From positions 33,070 through 97,069 of the forward strand of contig CAKVID010000005.1 in the NCBI GenBank assembly GCA_934754355.1: 64,000 nt of DNA, given 5' to 3'. This DNA is from an uncultured Clostridia bacterium (GTDB lineage: Bacteria > Bacillota > Clostridia > Christensenellales > UBA1242). Of the stretch, positions 47,101 to 54,748 are shown piece by piece. Position 1 is the stretch's first letter. Every line of letters starts with the position of its first letter. Both the position numbers and the translations under genes were made by a program. Under the pieces are notes generated by a model. It was not told the origin of the DNA. It made no database searches and was given only the letters and a program-made list of their open reading frames with translations.

Positions 47101-47990
47101 AAGTATTAAAGAAAATATTTGCAACTAGGAAGAATAACCAATCAATTGGAATAATAACATTCAATGCCGAACAAGAATCAACCATCGAAGATGCAATTGA
47201 TAAAGAATGTAATATCAATCCTAAATTCAAAGAGTATATTCTAATGGAAGAAAATAGGAAAGAAAATGGTGAAGATATAAGTATGTTTGTCAAGAACCTA
47301 GAGAATGTTCAAGGCGATGAGAGAGATATAATTATATTTAGTATTGGATATGCTCAGAATGAATTTGGAAGAGTAGTTGCCAACTTTGGACCATTATCTT
47401 TGGAAGGTGGCGAGAATAGACTAAATGTAGCCATTACTCGTGCCAAAGAGAAAATTTATGTTGTTACAAGCATAGAACCAGAAGAATTAAATGTAGATAG
47501 CACCAAAAATCAAGGACCAAAAATTTTCAAAAATTACTTAAGATATGTAAGAGCAGTGTCATCGGGTAATGCTTTGGAAACCAAGATAATATTAGACCAA
47601 ATGAATACTCAACCAGAACTTTCTGTCAAAGCAGATACACTTGGTTTGATTGAGAAAGATTTGAAATCCGAACTAGAGAATTTGGGTTATAAGGTGGAAA
47701 CTAATCTAGGCAATACTAATTACAAGATAAGCGTAGCCATCTATGATAAACAATTAGATAGATATTTGCTTGGTTTGGAGTGCGATTATAATGCATATCT
47801 TTCTTCTCCATCTATACTAGAAAGAGATGTATTTAGACCAGCATTCCTTAAATCTCGTGGCTGGAATATTATGCGTATTTGGAGTAGAGATTATTATTTG
47901 CACAAAGCCAAAGTTATTAGTAGTATTGTCAAAGAAATAGAGAAAGCCAAAGTTAATTATCAGAAGAAATCAAACAAAACTAAGAAATAA
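44172..47990 (+). CDS. Large SF1 helicase with C-terminal nuclease-like domain
   Basis: The 1,272-residue protein has an N-terminal DUF4011-like region (about 1-300; YELYVGYPFVQGFLG), an AAA_11/12-type SF1 core split by a long insert (Walker A GPPGTGKSQT about 341-350; Walker B ILFDEASQ about 836; GDSKQLRPT about 864; NRLNVAITRAKEKIYV about 1080) and a C-terminal PD-(D/E)XK/Vsr-like domain (about 1,165-1,260; LGLECDYNAY, RSRDYY-type end). Relatives occur in defence and DNA repair loci. It is transcribed alone from two promoters, so a partner is not evident. A defence role is an inference. Confidence 0.82.
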   Translation: MKSIYTYYKERLVEISGKNRSLYSKKISRKNSFDIGKLFDGDYDAIGELVNFLWKGNKYSFNIISKENSERIAKNLGLEQKYLKEKANLDSLEGKEKANASLKLERKRREEIKRAIISQVNSVKSLKREIDEFEKETGRYELYVGYPFVQGFLGREIEVKAPLVLFPVTIDIVNESTVNIELRSNENIQLNKVLILAYAQKYRLKDFEDLDMEFKGSIGSKFKDISELIEYLRKFNIRISYNYRKGLFDYEKTKDTQLGQGLEIKHCCVLGKYPLANSIYNDYTLLEKKRLTNDAIDELLYAKNIKSSGEENPNTYTIGSLDYAQQNAIDCINKNGNMVIYGPPGTGKSQTIVNIITDAIAKHKRVLVVSQKRAALDVVFNRLGNLNSKVMFLTDAEKMKSSFYERVKTTHDEVIKQNYFVSKQKYDETFEKLKKEENLLKEISEVLFSPSEFGLSLGQMYASSTIIGKKSFEYIIYQNMLKNNKLMELDYRRLDESLRLIIEKNKAELYYKFVEAKKINPFVGNIKEDLEFHVVNETKLRLTKILQNRVAPFDMSKYPNSRQLVAYFIDKKLKFDNINSLVNFVGKTNYPDVYSKLHRSYILLPVLPFALHNKNKVEANIKNEFLKTMDEIKEYTQEYEFLQDILTPNGYSMMIDNILNGNTLYPKYLLKALDNYVEYRDLTINLNSLTDDEKTILKFAYKTSDTKVKYLETISKLKNIRIYHEITILEDKFKLELSHILDYDNIKNRILSLKLDLNKISKEFCMAEFTYDYQKYYAKNTESKNYLYQINKTQNQWAIRKFMEVYGEYLYRLFPCWLLSPESVCTILPLVKNLFDIILFDEASQVFIENTLPVIYRGKNIVVAGDSKQLRPTAIFMKRYLGGDIDENLDYSTQAALEVESLLDLAMTRYKSANLTYHYRSKNEELINFSNQSFYEGKLQISPNITHNKNNKPIERIKVNGKWINRSNIAEANAVVEVLKKIFATRKNNQSIGIITFNAEQESTIEDAIDKECNINPKFKEYILMEENRKENGEDISMFVKNLENVQGDERDIIIFSIGYAQNEFGRVVANFGPLSLEGGENRLNVAITRAKEKIYVVTSIEPEELNVDSTKNQGPKIFKNYLRYVRAVSSGNALETKIILDQMNTQPELSVKADTLGLIEKDLKSELENLGYKVETNLGNTNYKISVAIYDKQLDRYLLGLECDYNAYLSSPSILERDVFRPAFLKSRGWNIMRIWSRDYYLHKAKVISSIVKEIEKAKVNYQKKSNKTKK

Positions 47991-47997
47991 AAAAATA

Positions 47998-48032
47998 AAC
48001 ACTATGATATTTTTAGTCATAGTGTTTTTTTT
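47998..48032 (+). terminator. Terminator of the helicase gene
   Basis: AAACACTATGA pairs with TCATAGTGTTT, followed by T-run. Confidence 0.85.
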
Positions 48033-48098
48033 CATGCAGTATATATTCTGTGGCATTATTTAATGTCAATTGTGCCTGTAGTATTGAATGCAAAAAAG

Positions 48099-48130
48099 GT
48101 TACAGCAAATGGCGAACTCGCTGTAACTTT
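48099..48130. other. Hairpin in the intergenic region after the helicase
   Basis: GTTACAGC pairs with GCTGTAAC around 13 bases, with six A before and a short T-run after. It lies in a 25-codon frame (48063-48140, ending VTANGELAVTFRV) that has no ribosome site; the end resembles the C-terminus of DUF11-type proteins and may be a remnant. Confidence 0.4.
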
Positions 48131-48169
48131 TAGAGTATAAGACTGGCATAATATTCAATTTTTAATTAA

Positions 48170-48271
48170 TTATCTATTATTAATTGTATCAATTGGTCTC
48201 TTCTTAGAAATTTTAAGAGATGAGATTAAACTTGCTAGGAATGTAGTTCTCCAATTAACAACTTCTAACAT
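48170..48271 (-). CDS. Candidate 33-residue small protein
   Basis: ATG at 48271 follows TAGGAG at good spacing. The frame reads MLEVVNWRTTFLASLISSLK and ends ISKKRPIDTINNR. A strong promoter (TTGAGA, 17 bases, TATAAT; 48301-48329) lies about 30 bases upstream on the same strand. The N-terminal half could be an amphipathic or membrane helix and the C-terminal half is basic. No homologue is recognised. It is the only feature with both promoter and ribosome site in this 380-base gap. Confidence 0.5.
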   Translation of the reverse strand: MLEVVNWRTTFLASLISSLKISKKRPIDTINNR

Positions 48272-48300
48272 GTTTTTTCTCCTAAAAAATAATAGAATAT

Positions 48301-48329
48301 ATTATAATCTTTGGTTAAGTAATTCTCAA
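48301..48329 (-). promoter_or_regulatory. Promoter of the 33-residue ORF
   Basis: Minus strand TTGAGA, 17 bases, TATAAT. The -35 box overlaps a perfect 17-bp tandem repeat (CAAAGACTAATTTATTT at 48327-48343 and 48344-48360). Confidence 0.6.
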
Positions 48330-48372
48330 AGACTAATTTATTTCAAAGACTAATTTATTTTAGTAATATCAT

Positions 48373-49137
48373 TTATAGAATAATTAATAATATTCCAATA
48401 AGCATTAAGTGTAGTGGATAGTATAAGTAGAAAAACCACTTCATGAAGTTATTTACTTTTGGATTGCTTCCACGCTGGCCATTGTACAAATATATAATAG
48501 GCAAGGCAAGTATTACTCCTAATTGAATAATTCCGTATACTTTGTCAATGCAAATAAAGTATATTAGTGCATAAAGTATTGCATAAAAGCCGCACCATAA
48601 TATTTGCTTGGTAGGATTTCCTCTGTTTGCACCAATACAAAGTATAAATAGAGATGCAATACAACTCCAATCACTAGGAAAAGAAACAAGACAAAGAAGA
48701 ATAATAATTATTGGCTTGAATTTATTAGAAATCTTCTCGCTATCATTAACTATTAGCATTAGAAGTCCAATAAATAATGCCCACATTACACTTGTCTGGT
48801 TAAGAATATGCCCCATAAAGCCATTGCCAGTAGCAAATGGAATAAGTGCAAGCCACCCAAATTCTCTAAATGCCAAAGATTGAAGCATATATGGAATATG
48901 TGAAATCATTGCAAAAATTAGTAGCCTTGTAGCATATTTCTTTATATTTTTGGTGTAGTGGAATCCCTCTGCTACGCAAAAGCACATAATAGGGCAGGTT
49001 ATTCTGCCAATAAGGTGCATAATTATAGCAACAGCGCTAGTTGAATATCCCGTATAAATTGCCCATGCAATATGGTCAATTGTCATTGCTATTATCGCTA
49101 TTAATTTAATAGCATTAGAATTTAATTTTTTAGTCAT
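48373..49137 (-). CDS. TraX family membrane protein
   Basis: The 254-residue protein has about eight TM helices. It opens with the TraX hallmark KLIAIIAMTIDHIAWAI and continues RITCPIMCFCVAEGFHYTKN and RLLIFAMISHIPYML; the C-terminus has FYLYYPLHLMLIGIL. TraX of the F plasmid acetylates pilin; chromosomal Clostridial relatives are membrane acyltransferase-like proteins of unknown substrate. There are no conjugation genes around, so a transfer role is unlikely. A promoter region lies in 49138-49419, where I see no gene. Confidence 0.85.
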   Translation of the reverse strand: MTKKLNSNAIKLIAIIAMTIDHIAWAIYTGYSTSAVAIIMHLIGRITCPIMCFCVAEGFHYTKNIKKYATRLLIFAMISHIPYMLQSLAFREFGWLALIPFATGNGFMGHILNQTSVMWALFIGLLMLIVNDSEKISNKFKPIIIILLCLVSFPSDWSCIASLFILCIGANRGNPTKQILWCGFYAILYALIYFICIDKVYGIIQLGVILALPIIYLYNGQRGSNPKVNNFMKWFFYLYYPLHLMLIGILLIIL

Positions 49138-49419
49138 AGAGATGTTTGTTTTTCCTATTAAATTATTTTTTTAAATTTCATATATTGTAACACAACTTGA
49201 ATATATTTCAAAAAATATAACTATACTTTTTATTTGTGCTAATCATTTTTTTATTGTACTTAATTCATCAAGTATAATAATAAAAATATTTGTAAAAATA
49301 AGGCTTTTTAATTAGAAAATCGCTATAAATATGTTAAAATATAATTGTAATAAATAGATAAAATAGATAGAACCTTTCAATGTAATTATTAGAATTTAGA
49401 CATAATCCAAGAGGATAAA

Positions 49420-50349
49420 ATGAGAGATAATCTAACAATAGATGAATTAGAAAAGATATTAAATAAGTGCTATTGCTCCAAAACTGCTTATCCCGATGTT
49501 CAGAAAGACTGGAGTGAAGAGAATAAAACACTTGGACAATGTGCAGTGACAGCCCTTGTAGTACAACATTTTTTTGGCGGAGATATATATAAACACAATA
49601 AATATTCTCATTATTTTAATATCCTGAATGGACAAATTATAGATTTGACGAAAAGCCAGTTTAATTTCGAATTAGATTATTCAGATAGTGTTATTAAACA
49701 ACCCAATTTGCACAAAGCACAAACAGAAGAAAGATATAAAATGCTATTAGCCAAAGTCCAGAATTGTATGGCAAATTTTAATAACGAACAGATATTGGAA
49801 GAAATAAAAAATTGTACTAAATGCGGAGATTTGCCAAAACTTAGTTGTAATAGTTTGCAAGATAAAAATAGTCGAGTAATAATACTTGGCGAGTCTCCAG
49901 CCAAAGATGGCTGGATAGTATCTGGTAGAGCATTTTATACCAAAGACGGCAAATTGCAGGCAACGGGCAAAGTATTAGATAAATTATTGAATTTGAGCGG
50001 AGTTAGTATAGATAATATTAATTTTACTGAAGTATGTAAATGCATAATTGCAGATAGAAAAAAATTAAGAATTTGTAGCGAGAATTGTAGACCAATTTTG
50101 CTTAAACAATTGGAGAGTATAAATAGCGATATAATTTTGCCAATGGGACAGTATCCAACAGAGACAATACTTGGTTTTCGAGTAAATAAACTCAAAGAAG
50201 TTGTTGGCAAGGTATTTGAAATACAAATAGGGGGTAAGAAGAAAATTGTTATTCCAATTTATCATACATCTCCCGCTAATCCACTGTGCTACATTGGAAA
50301 CGAAGAAATCTTTAAGACAACATTAAATAACGCACTCCATAATTTTTAG
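49420..50349 (+). CDS. YunG-like domain fused to uracil-DNA-glycosylase-type domain
   Basis: The 309-residue protein joins two domains. Residues about 1-115 resemble YunG-type proteins (WSEENKTLGQCAVTALVVQHFFGGDI, HYFNILNGQIIDLT). Residues about 127-309 are UDG-superfamily: a CTKCGDLP metal-type pair, motif 1 ILGESPAKDGW (about 153), FTEVCKC, and the motif 3 HTSPANP (about 281-287). The second domain would excise a base such as uracil from DNA; the first has no known role. GAGG lies upstream of the ATG. Confidence 0.8.
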   Translation: MRDNLTIDELEKILNKCYCSKTAYPDVQKDWSEENKTLGQCAVTALVVQHFFGGDIYKHNKYSHYFNILNGQIIDLTKSQFNFELDYSDSVIKQPNLHKAQTEERYKMLLAKVQNCMANFNNEQILEEIKNCTKCGDLPKLSCNSLQDKNSRVIILGESPAKDGWIVSGRAFYTKDGKLQATGKVLDKLLNLSGVSIDNINFTEVCKCIIADRKKLRICSENCRPILLKQLESINSDIILPMGQYPTETILGFRVNKLKEVVGKVFEIQIGGKKKIVIPIYHTSPANPLCYIGNEEIFKTTLNNALHNF

Positions 50350-50434
50350 CAAAATAATAACTAAAAATTGAATTTTTTGAATACGATAATTTTATTGTGG
50401 AAATACTTAGAGTAAATTTTAAGGAGAGAAATTT

Positions 50435-51688
50435 ATGAACAAAGTAAATCCATTTTATGAAAAGAATGCTATTCCAGTAGATAAATTTGTAAGCGTTTCA
50501 GATTATAGTCCCAAGCCTTATGACAAAAATACAACTAATCCTTACACCAAAACGAGAATTATACTTTTAAACGGCACAGAGTTTGAGCAAACATGGTTTT
50601 TGCACCAATTCTCAAGAAATTGTAATAATAATGATTTAAGGCGAGACATTGCACTAATTAGAAGACACGAACAACATCAACAGAAGATAATTTCTAGTCT
50701 AAAACCTATTGACGAGAGCGATTTGGAAACTGCTATTGGTTACGAACAATTAGCCATAGACTTGACGGCTATTCTTGCTAGACATGTCAAAGATGATTAT
50801 GTCAAGAATGCACTTAATTTTGCATTGCTTGAAGACTTTGACCACCTGTATAGATTTGCCAATTTGCTTGAAAGTGAACAAGGCATAGATGCTAATACTT
50901 TAACAGGTGGATACACCGAGATTACTCCCGGAAGACCAACAATTGCAGAACCAAGACACCCTTATGACGAAATTAATAGACATATATCAAAAGAACTTGC
51001 CGACCCATTTACTAAACTTGTAGTGAATACAATAACTGCAGGTGAGCAACAAACAATGAATTATTATATGAATATTGCTGGCTTCCATAATTCAGAAATT
51101 GGCAGAAAATTGTATAGCGAAATTGCCATGATAGAAGAACAGCATGTAACCGAGTACGGAAGTTTGCTAGATACCACTTGTACTTGGCTAGAAAATTGGC
51201 TAGTGCATGAATATACAGAATGTTATCTATACTATTCTTGTTATGAGGACGAGACAGATAGTTATATCAAAGACATCTTCTATACTAGATATTTAGAAGA
51301 ATGCGGACATTTGCAATATGTGGCAAATTTATTAATGAAATATGAGGGAAAACCATGGCAAGCAGTATATACATGCGGAGGAGACTTCCCAGAACTTATT
51401 AAATTTGAAGGCAATATTGAATATATTAGAGGAGTGCTTGGCAAAACAATTAATTATACTAGACATGACGAAGATTATGAATTATTAGACGATTTGTCGG
51501 ACAAATCTAATTACTTTAAGTACCAGAAAATGAACATAAAGAAGCCGGAAAACTTACCTAGCCATGTTGTAATACAGAAGCATATCGAGGACTTTGGGCA
51601 TGATTATAGATATGAGATCAAGAAGCACCCAGTTCCAAGTCTGCAAGATAGGAAAGAAGATAATATTAACGTAGGAAGAAAGAAATAA
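50435..51688 (+). CDS. Ferritin-like (di-iron type) protein
   Basis: The 417-residue soluble protein has repeated helices with Glu/His pairs in ferritin-like spacing: LIRRHEQHQQKI, GYEQLAIDLTAI, LEDFDHLYRFANLLESE, TAGEQQTMNYYMNIAG, MIEEQHVTEYGSLL and LEECGHLQYVANLL. Two four-helix bundles are likely, each able to hold a di-metal site. The family occurs in Clostridia; its reaction is unknown. AAGGAG precedes ATG. It is followed closely by the TGA-interrupted small ORF. Confidence 0.75.
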   Translation: MNKVNPFYEKNAIPVDKFVSVSDYSPKPYDKNTTNPYTKTRIILLNGTEFEQTWFLHQFSRNCNNNDLRRDIALIRRHEQHQQKIISSLKPIDESDLETAIGYEQLAIDLTAILARHVKDDYVKNALNFALLEDFDHLYRFANLLESEQGIDANTLTGGYTEITPGRPTIAEPRHPYDEINRHISKELADPFTKLVVNTITAGEQQTMNYYMNIAGFHNSEIGRKLYSEIAMIEEQHVTEYGSLLDTTCTWLENWLVHEYTECYLYYSCYEDETDSYIKDIFYTRYLEECGHLQYVANLLMKYEGKPWQAVYTCGGDFPELIKFEGNIEYIRGVLGKTINYTRHDEDYELLDDLSDKSNYFKYQKMNIKKPENLPSHVVIQKHIEDFGHDYRYEIKKHPVPSLQDRKEDNINVGRKK

Positions 51689-51715
51689 CAAAATGCCACG
51701 AAAAAGGAGATAAAT

Positions 51716-51871
51716 ATGAAATTAATATTTAATTTCAATTCATTCCTTTTAGGAGTAATTGCCTGATTAATCGGTTCTCGTGTAGAATTGCTATTGGTTG
51801 GTCAATTAGGCCATATAATGGGAATTATGCTGAGTCTGATTATTCCAGCAATTACTTTAAAGAAAAAATAA
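51716..51871 (+). pseudogene. Small membrane ORF interrupted by one in-frame TGA
   Basis: After AAGGAG, ATG at 51716 opens 51 codons to TAA at 51869. Codon 17 (51764-51766) is TGA. Reading through, the protein is MKLIFNFNSFLLGVIA-x-LIGSRVELLLVGQLGHIMGI... and ends AITLKKK, a typical small membrane protein with Trp plausible at x. A terminator follows directly. It may be a one-base nonsense mutant of TGG, or be recoded; TGA is a true stop elsewhere in the window. Confidence 0.55.
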
Positions 51872-51879
51872 TTTTCTTA

Positions 51880-51909
51880 GTCCACCAATTTTTTGGTGGG
51901 CTTCTTTTT
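51880..51909 (+). terminator. Terminator after the interrupted small ORF
   Basis: GTCCACCAA pairs with TTGGTGGGC (one wobble), then a T-rich run. Confidence 0.8.
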
Positions 51910-52000
51910 ATATCATTTTTTCGAGGTAGATATTTAAATAGTTTGCAATAATTATTTGAAAGTGATAAATTTTATATAAGGTATTTAAGGAGAATTTAGC

Positions 52001-52249
52001 ATGAATAAAATATGTCAAAGTTGTGGAATGCCGATTGTAAATAATAATCAATTAGGTAGCAATAAAGATGGAAGTTTAAATGAAGACTATTGTAAATATT
52101 GTTATCAAAATGGCGAGTTTATAGATGATGTTACAATGCAAGAATATATAGAAATGTGTTCGCAATTTGGAGCACAAGCAGGCATGACTAATGAACAAAT
52201 GAAAGAATATTGTTCCAATCTTTTCCCAACACTTAAGCGTTGGAAGTGA
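52001..52249 (+). CDS. Zinc-ribbon small protein (Zn_ribbon_2 type)
   Basis: The 82-residue protein has CQSCGMP at residues 5-11 and YCKYCYQNGEFIDDVTMQEY after it, giving a four-Cys zinc site. The Zn_ribbon_2 family pattern (GxNKDGSLNEDYCKYC) is clear. It is annotated as a putative regulator in relatives, but the function is not known. GGAG precedes ATG. The stop lies 41 bases before the NUDIX start. Confidence 0.85.
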   Translation: MNKICQSCGMPIVNNNQLGSNKDGSLNEDYCKYCYQNGEFIDDVTMQEYIEMCSQFGAQAGMTNEQMKEYCSNLFPTLKRWK

Positions 52250-52290
52250 TGAAAATTTACTTTTTTAAGAAAAGATTATTGGAGGTAGAG

Positions 52291-52695
52291 ATGGAAACAA
52301 TTAAAGCAGGGTGTTTTTTGGTAAATATCGTAGATAAAACCATTGCTCTAGTTTATAGAGAGAAACAAAAAGATTTTTCTTTTCCAAAAGGACATTTGGA
52401 GAAAGGAGAAACTTTGGAACAATGTGCAGTAAGAGAAACAGCAGAAGAAACTAAAAGAGTAGCAAAAATAGTCAAAGAATTTGAGCCTTGTATTGAAAGG
52501 TATACAACGCCTAAAGGCGAGAAATGTGTGTGTTATATGTATGTAGCAATAGACGCAGGTAAGAGCGATAATACAAGCGAGGATACCCATGCAACCCATT
52601 GGATAGCATATGATGAAGTTGAAGAGCAACTTTCTTATCCAAATTTGAAAAACACATGGAATAACATAAAAAATAAAATAAAAACTTTATTTTAA
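52291..52695 (+). CDS. NUDIX hydrolase
   Basis: The 134-residue protein has a complete NUDIX box (about residues 34-56: GHLEKGETLEQCAVRETAEE followed by T), whose Glu residues bind Mg. It hydrolyses a nucleoside diphosphate linked to another group; the substrate is unknown. The ATG at 52291 has GGAGG six bases upstream; a longer frame from 52240 overlaps the zinc-ribbon gene. A terminator follows at 52775. Confidence 0.88.
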   Translation: METIKAGCFLVNIVDKTIALVYREKQKDFSFPKGHLEKGETLEQCAVRETAEETKRVAKIVKEFEPCIERYTTPKGEKCVCYMYVAIDAGKSDNTSEDTHATHWIAYDEVEEQLSYPNLKNTWNNIKNKIKTLF

Positions 52696-52774
52696 ATCAA
52701 ATACGGGTAAATTTTTAGATTTGGTTATTGAAAATTTATCTATTGAATAAATAAAAAACAAATTCATAAACAGG

Positions 52775-52810
52775 AAAAGTTGTCAGCATACTAACGCTGA
52801 CAACTTTTTT
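52775..52810 (+). terminator. Intrinsic terminator
   Basis: AAAAGTTGTCAGC pairs with GCTGACAACTTTT, followed by T-run. Confidence 0.85.
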
Positions 52811-52876
52811 GAAATGTAGTTTTTTGTTTATGCAAAAAATTCAGATTGTGATATACTCCTATTAGAGGGATTAATT

Positions 52877-53713
52877 ATGAAAGTTGTAACTGTTTGTGGA
52901 AGTATGAAATTTGCAAAAGAAATGCAAAGAATTGCAGGCGTATTGGCGGTAGAGAGGGGCTTATGTGTTTTGCAATGTGTCTACGATTTGGATTTTGCAA
53001 ATTTAACAAGTGAAGATTTGAATTTGCTGAAAAGTGAACATTTGAAAAGAATAGAAATTTCAGATGCTATTTATGTAGTAAATATAGATGGATACATTGG
53101 AAATTCTACAAAACTTGAAATTGAATACGCAACTAAACTAGGTAAAGAAGTTATTTATCACGAATTTAACTTAAGGAGCGAACTAAATAACTATAGACCA
53201 TTTAATGAAGATGAGAAAGATAATGTTAAAAAAGTTTTGGACTTTTTAACAAACAACACAAATTGTTACGATAGGTCTAATTTAGTAGGTCATGTAACTG
53301 CTGGCGGGCTTGTTGTTGATGGCAAAGGCAATGTGTTGTTAAATCATCATAAAAAGACAGGAATGTGGTTTCAATTTGGTGGGCACAGTGATGGCGAAAG
53401 TAATTGCATAAATGTTGCACGCAGAGAAATAAGCGAAGAGGCTGGAATTTGGGATTGTGAACTTGTTTCAAAAAATATTTTTGATGTTGATGTTCAGCAA
53501 ATTGCATATAGTGCAAAGAAAAATGAACCCGAACATTTCCATTATGATATAAATTTTTTATTCTTAGTTAGGGATAAGAACTTTGAAATTTCTAACGAGT
53601 CCACCGAAATTAAATGGGCTACTATTGAAGAAGCAAAAAATCTCATAGACAAAGAAGACAAAGCAATGCAAAGAATGCTCAAAAAATATGAATTGTATTG
53701 TAAACAAGATTAA
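52877..53713 (+). CDS. Nucleoside deoxyribosyltransferase-like domain fused to NUDIX
   Basis: The 278-residue protein has an N-terminal Rossmann-like domain (about residues 1-100; VVTVCGSMKFAKEM, KRIEISDAIYVVNIDGYIG, STKLEIEYATKLGKEV) of the deoxyribosyltransferase/DUF4406 type. From about residue 135 it is a NUDIX hydrolase with box GGHSDGESNCINVARREISE (about 168). The pairing suggests clean-up or signalling use of a modified nucleotide. It is followed by an ASCH-domain gene after 16 bases. Confidence 0.78.
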   Translation: MKVVTVCGSMKFAKEMQRIAGVLAVERGLCVLQCVYDLDFANLTSEDLNLLKSEHLKRIEISDAIYVVNIDGYIGNSTKLEIEYATKLGKEVIYHEFNLRSELNNYRPFNEDEKDNVKKVLDFLTNNTNCYDRSNLVGHVTAGGLVVDGKGNVLLNHHKKTGMWFQFGGHSDGESNCINVARREISEEAGIWDCELVSKNIFDVDVQQIAYSAKKNEPEHFHYDINFLFLVRDKNFEISNESTEIKWATIEEAKNLIDKEDKAMQRMLKKYELYCKQD

Positions 53714-53729
53714 TTAAAAGGTCAGATAT

Positions 53730-54113
53730 ATGAAACATATTGCAATCTTGAAACAACCATTTTTTAATATGGTTTTAAATGGAGAAAAGACAATAGAAAG
53801 TAGATGGAGCATGCATAAAGTTGCACCATATAACAAAGTTTCTGTTGGAGATGAGATACTATTAAAAGAAACTGGCAAAGACGTAACAGCAACTGCAAAA
53901 GTGAAAGGTGTTAGATACTTCGAACTTACACCACAGATTGTTGAAGACATAAGAATAAAATATGGCAAAGAAATTGGAACCGATAAGTTTGAAGATTGGC
54001 AAACGACTCTTCAAAAGAGATATTGTACCTTAATTTGGCTTGATGAAGTTAAAGAAATTGAACCAATAAAAGTTCAACGAAGCAATGGCGCTGTGTGGAT
54101 AGCCTTAAAGTAA
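53730..54113 (+). CDS. ASCH domain protein
   Basis: The 127-residue protein fits the ASCH fold: FFNMVLNGEKTIESRWSMHK near the start, VSVGDEILLKETG for the beta-barrel, and CTLIWLDEVKEIEPI near the end. ASCH domains are PUA-like and bind RNA or modified nucleosides; some hydrolyse N4-acetylcytidine. The AAGGTC ribosome site is weak. It is the last gene before the island boundary. Confidence 0.85.
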   Translation: MKHIAILKQPFFNMVLNGEKTIESRWSMHKVAPYNKVSVGDEILLKETGKDVTATAKVKGVRYFELTPQIVEDIRIKYGKEIGTDKFEDWQTTLQKRYCTLIWLDEVKEIEPIKVQRSNGAVWIALK

Positions 54114-54187
54114 TTGAATAGTAAGGAATATATTGATTTTGCTATGCTAATTTACGCTACATATATTAAATAGTTTTAGGGGCAATA

Positions 54188-54234
54188 GACAGAATTAGAA
54201 CGGGAGTTTAAAAAATAAACCTCCTGTCTTTTTT
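54188..54234 (+). terminator. Terminator after the ASCH gene
   Basis: GACAG...GGAGTTTA pairs with TAAACCTCC...CTGTC (with internal loop), then T-run. Confidence 0.65.
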
Positions 54235-54318
54235 ATGCAATTTTATTTTCGATGTGTAGTAGTTTACGCTCGCATTTTGTATTTTTAGACTAAAATTAAG
54301 CAAAATTTTTTTCAAAAG

Positions 54319-54441
54319 AAAACCCATTGAAAGTGTCTTGGCCGAGCTATGCGAACGCCGAGGTTTTGCATGCAAATGGCCGGAAGATAAGAGAATTTGC
54401 TTTTTGCAGGCTCTTATTTTACTAGGATTTCATGGGTTTTT
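54319..54441. other. Structured non-coding segment closed by an inverted repeat
   Basis: AAAACCCATTGAAA (54319-54332) can pair with TTTCATGGGTTTT (54428-54440) with a single bulge, enclosing GATAAGAG/CTCTTATT, the palindrome TTTGCATGCAAA and GC-rich GGCC boxes. On the plus strand a T-run follows. It has no ORF with a ribosome site. Confidence 0.4.
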
Positions 54442-54446
54442 GATAA

Positions 54447-54595
54447 TGGAACTGGCGACGGGGAGATGCGTTAGAAAAACAGCATAGTACACTGTTTTTA
54501 GCCAAAGCCGGAAGCAACTTTGTTGCGGTCTGAACCCGATAGTGCGAGTCCCAGCCCCTTATCAATGTGGTGCTCTACCGCTGAGCCACACCAGC
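54447..54595 (-). pseudogene. Degenerate tRNA-Thr split by an insertion in the T-loop
   Basis: The minus strand starts as a tRNA, GCTGGTGTGGCTCAGCGGTA and so on, with loop TTGATAA where Thr(GGT) would have TTGGTAA. It reaches GGGTTCA of the T-arm, then has about 70 foreign bases with a GCAACAAAGTTGC hairpin and an AAAACAG/CTGTTTT hairpin, then resumes CCCCGTCGCCAGTTCCA, a mutated acceptor end with CCA. It lies at the left side of the defence island. Confidence 0.65.
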
Positions 54596-54714
54596 AGATG
54601 CTGTTTTTTGATTGAATTTTGCGGTGAAATTGAGTGGTTAAAAAGTGCTGTTTTTGTTTTACCAACACACGAACCTTTGCTTCAAACTTGTGCCCAAAAC
54701 CCAAAAACACCCAT

Positions 54715-54748
54715 AAATACTAGCACTTTCACTAGTATTTTTTATTTA
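54715..54748 (+). terminator. Hairpin with T-run left of the island
   Basis: AAATACTAG pairs with CTAGTATTT around eight bases, followed by T-run. No gene precedes it. Confidence 0.55.

Noticed and set aside
48063..48140. 25-codon frame ending VTANGELAVTFRV
   Set aside because: No ribosome site and a hairpin runs through it; noted only as a possible DUF11 remnant.
48373..49137. Conjugative element, suggested by the TraX-like gene
   Set aside because: No relaxase, coupling protein or type IV secretion genes are in the window; TraX-like proteins are common on Clostridial chromosomes.
51716..51871. Genome-wide reading of TGA as Trp
   Set aside because: Several intact genes end at TGA (for example at 6224, 26636 and 52249) and Trp is coded by TGG throughout, so standard bacterial code applies.
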